A DNA stretch of 11,184 nt from Alphaproteobacteria bacterium. Lineage in GTDB: Bacteria; Pseudomonadota; Alphaproteobacteria; Puniceispirillales; Puniceispirillaceae. The notes beneath the pieces are model-generated. The model did not search any database. It saw only the letters and a program-made list of their open reading frames with translations, and had not been told where the DNA came from. The position numbers and the translations under genes are program-made. The stretch is taken from NCBI GenBank assembly GCA_009936885.1, contig JAACDT010000104.1, positions 1 to 11,184 on the forward strand, written 5' to 3'. Below, piece by piece: positions 6,969-11,184 of this stretch (position 1 is the stretch's first letter; each line of letters begins with the position of its first letter).

Positions 6969-7265
6969 CATTCAAATCCTCGAGATATGATTTTATCTCG
7001 ATTGCCAGTCAACTCTCAAACGCAAATAACAATCTCAATACCCTGCCGCCCTCATCTGCTACTGGAAGTATCGAATGACTATCGTCATATTGGATCTTCG
7101 TAGGACAAAATAACATGACATCAAATTAGGCTGGGTGTCTAAGTTGTTGCCATCCAGATTTTTTCTCAATTAGTTCAAACTAAGGGCGCTGATAAAGAGT
7201 GTGCAGTATTCATCTAGATATTCTGTATACATCTCAATTTGAACCACTGCCCTCTCTTCCTTTTT
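6924..7265 (-). ncRNA. Candidate small RNA, or structured eno 3' UTR, ending at the intrinsic terminator
   Basis: There is no convincing protein gene between the eno stop and ftsB. A promoter-like pair at 7272-7300 would start transcription near 7265, and the terminator at 6924-6968 would end it, giving about 340 nt. Inside, on the minus strand, there is a rod-like imperfect hairpin at 7259-7194 (GAAGAG/CTCTTT, GCAGT/ACTGC, TTCA/TGAA, AGAT/ATCT with internal loops), a hairpin TTAGT-TTGA-ACTAA at 7183-7170, an 8-bp stem TCGAGATA/TATCTCGA at 7001-6980, and the terminator stem. I could not match it to tmRNA, RNase P RNA, SRP RNA or 6S RNA by eye. The alternative is a roughly 470-nt 3' UTR of eno. 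Confidence 0.35.
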
Positions 7266-7271
7266 TAAAGG

Positions 7272-7300
7272 GATATATGATGACTTTGTGTCTATCACAA
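7272..7300 (-). promoter_or_regulatory. Weak sigma-70-like promoter for the candidate small RNA
   Basis: On the minus strand TTGTGA (7300-7295, 4 of 6 to the -35 consensus) and TATATC (7277-7272, 4 of 6 to the -10 consensus) are separated by exactly 17 bp. The -35 box overlaps a perfect inverted repeat tttgtg-tctat-cacaaa (7285-7301, plus strand), which could be an operator. Such matches occur by chance in AT-rich DNA, so support is weak without transcript data. Confidence 0.3.
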
Positions 7301-7350
7301 ATTTCACCATTCTATTAATTTGAGTTCAAGCATTATTGTCATATGCGCTC

Positions 7351-7392
7351 AAGAGATGGGGTTCGCAAAGCCTACAGTTTGCCTCTTGGAAC

Positions 7393-7393
<1 letters not shown>
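7351..7393 (-). other. Two mutually competing stems just after the eno stop codon
   Basis: On the minus strand GGTTC (7393-7389) can pair with GAACC (7364-7360), closing an inner stem GCAAA/TTTGC (7382-7378 with 7369-7365). The 6-nt bulge CAAGAG (7388-7383) is itself an exact complement of CTCTTG (7356-7351). The outer pairing could therefore be swapped, or both could form as a pseudoknot. The first G of the element is the last base of the eno TAG stop. No U-run follows, so this is not a standard terminator. A weaker stem (TTGAG/CTCAA plus GCAT/ATGC) follows at 7352-7320. Confidence 0.4.
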
Positions 7394-8685
<1,292 letters not shown>

Positions 8686-8727
8686 TTATTTATTTTTGGA
8701 CGCCTAAAAAAGCATCCTTTTAATCGA

Positions 8728-8751
8728 ATTATAAACTCACTTCGACGAAGT
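8728..8751 (-). promoter_or_regulatory. Consensus -10 hexamer and a 13-bp palindrome in the kdsA-eno gap
   Basis: On the minus strand a perfect TATAAT (8733-8728) would place a transcription start near 8721, about 54 nt before the eno ATG. The expected -35 position reads AAGTAA, a poor match. Where the spacer would be, acttcgacgaagt (8739-8751) forms 6-bp arms around one base and ends at the last base of the kdsA stop codon. It may be an operator or a very small hairpin. Confidence 0.3.
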
Positions 8752-9593
8752 TACTTACTCATATGACATAAATTATGTATGGCACTTAACTGGGTTAAAA
8801 GAGATTGTATTTCATCGAGCGGCACCATGTTCGGCCCATCAGACGGCGCATTATCTGGGTCTTGATGACTTTCCACAAAAACGCCGCTCACACCTGCTGC
8901 AACTGCTGCACGCGCTAATATCGGCACAAACTCTCGCTGGCCACCAGATGTGCTGCCAAGCCCGCCTGGCTGCTGCACCGAATGCGTGGCATCAAATATA
9001 ACAGGATACCCAAATTTCGCCATTTGAGGCAGAGAACGCATATCAGATACCAGTGTATTATATCCAAAGCTTGTACCACGTTCTGTTACTAAAATTTTGT
9101 GATTATCCGTTGATGCGACTTTAGCAGCAACATGCTCCATATCCCAAGGGGCTAAAAACTGGCCTTTTTTTACATTTACAACAGCTCCTGATTTTCCAGC
9201 AGATATCAGCAAATCTGTTTGCCTGCATAAAAAAGCCGGTATTTGAAGTATATCAATAGTTTTCGATGCAATTTCGCATTGCTCAGATGTATGAACATCT
9301 GTAAGTACGGGGCATCCAAATTGATGTTTTACATCTTCTAAAATTCGTAAACCTTCTTCAATACCAACGCCTCTGGCAGAATTAGCAGATGTTCGATTGG
9401 CTTTATCAAATGAGGATTTATAAATAAAATTCATACCCGCAATTTGAGCAGCATTTAGGAGAGCCTCAGCATGAAACAATGCATGGTCACGCCCTTCAAT
9501 TTGACACGGACCAGCGATAAGCGCCAACGGCAAGCAAGACCCTATTTTAAAACTGCCCACATCAACGTGATGAATATCAGGATTTACAGACAT
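8751..9593 (-). CDS. kdsA: 3-deoxy-D-manno-octulosonate 8-phosphate synthase, metal-dependent class
   Basis: KdsA condenses phosphoenolpyruvate with arabinose-5-phosphate to KDO-8-phosphate, the first committed step to the inner-core sugar of lipopolysaccharide. The chain has 280 residues and one TIM-barrel domain. Motifs: [65 protein letters not shown] and [15 protein letters not shown]. Cys30 sits where E. coli KdsA has Asn26. Cys30, His204, Glu241 and Asp252 have the same spacing as the metal ligands Cys11, His185, Glu222 and Asp233 of the Aquifex enzyme, so this belongs to the metal-dependent class. The start is ATG at 9593, 7 nt after the pyrG stop. A longer reading with TTG at 9638 would overlap pyrG and adds nothing conserved. 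No clear ribosome-binding site is seen, so coupling to pyrG translation is likely. Confidence 0.97.
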   Translation of the reverse strand: MSVNPDIHHVDVGSFKIGSCLPLALIAGPCQIEGRDHALFHAEALLNAAQIAGMNFIYKSSFDKANRTSANSARGVGIEEGLRILEDVKHQFGCPVLTDVHTSEQCEIASKTIDILQIPAFLCRQTDLLISAGKSGAVVNVKKGQFLAPWDMEHVAAKVASTDNHKILVTERGTSFGYNTLVSDMRSLPQMAKFGYPVIFDATHSVQQPGGLGSTSGGQREFVPILARAAVAAGVSGVFVESHQDPDNAPSDGPNMVPLDEIQSLLTQLSAIHNLCHMSK

Positions 9594-9600
9594 TAGTTTG

Positions 9601-11184
<1,584 letters not shown>

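Noticed and set aside
6980..7001. An 8-bp stem TCGAGATA/TATCTCGA considered as a terminator
   Set aside because: No T-run follows on either strand. It is better treated as an internal hairpin of the candidate RNA.
7009..7116. A 35-codon minus-strand reading frame starting ATG at 7116 in the eno-ftsB gap
   Set aside because: It has no ribosome-binding site, matches no family I recognise, and crosses a region full of RNA-like stems. It is short enough to be chance.
6924..7265. Known RNAs (tmRNA, RNase P RNA, 6S RNA, tRNA) in the eno-ftsB gap
   Set aside because: I found no tag-encoding frame, no RNase P consensus segments, no tRNA cloverleaf, and the rod hairpin is too short and lacks a clear 6S central bubble.

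Overview
The window is a compact, one-directional stretch of alphaproteobacterial core metabolism. Every gene I can support lies on the minus strand. In transcription order (right to left) they are pyrG (5' end cut by the window edge), kdsA, eno, a 662-bp non-coding gap, an ftsB/divIC-type division gene, pdhA, pdhB, pdhC, lpdA and lipA (3' end cut by the window edge). Three things point to the Alphaproteobacteria: the order pyrG-kdsA-eno-ftsB-pdhABC-lpd-lipA, an E1 beta subunit that carries its own N-terminal lipoyl domain, and a separate E1 alpha. KdsA implies lipopolysaccharide, so a Gram-negative cell. The DNA is AT-leaning by eye, which would fit a low-GC, possibly marine, lineage; I cannot place it more finely.

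Right part (7393-11184): PyrG makes CTP. CTP is needed for nucleic acids and also to activate KDO as CMP-KDO. KdsA makes KDO-8-phosphate from phosphoenolpyruvate and arabinose-5-phosphate, and enolase makes phosphoenolpyruvate. pyrG and kdsA are 7 nt apart; kdsA and eno are 83 bp apart, and that gap contains a consensus -10 hexamer and a small palindrome.

Middle part (6202-7392): after eno come 662 bp with no convincing protein gene. The gap holds folded RNA elements just after the eno stop, a weak promoter-like pair (7272-7300), a rod-like imperfect hairpin (7194-7259) and a strong intrinsic terminator (6924-6968). Together they look like an unannotated small RNA of about 340 nt, or else a very long structured eno 3' UTR. 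Next come the 105-residue FtsB-like protein and a 211-bp gap with a perfect 10+10 bp inverted repeat and a second palindrome upstream of pdhA. These are plausible operators for the pyruvate dehydrogenase operon.

Left part (1-6201): pdhA, pdhB, pdhC and lpdA encode the complete pyruvate dehydrogenase complex (E1 alpha, lipoylated E1 beta, E2, E3). lipA encodes lipoyl synthase, which completes the cofactor carried by the two lipoyl domains. Spacings of 74, 3, 19 and about 99 bp fit one operon. Oddities inside it are a perfect 13+13 bp inverted repeat in the pdhB linker region, an 18-bp duplication in the pdhC linker, and four copies of a 13-bp repeat directly upstream of lipA, which appears to start at TTG.

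There are no tRNA or rRNA genes, insertion sequences, CRISPR arrays, phage genes or defence genes that I can recognise. The coding content is conventional; the parts worth a second look are the non-coding and repeat structures.
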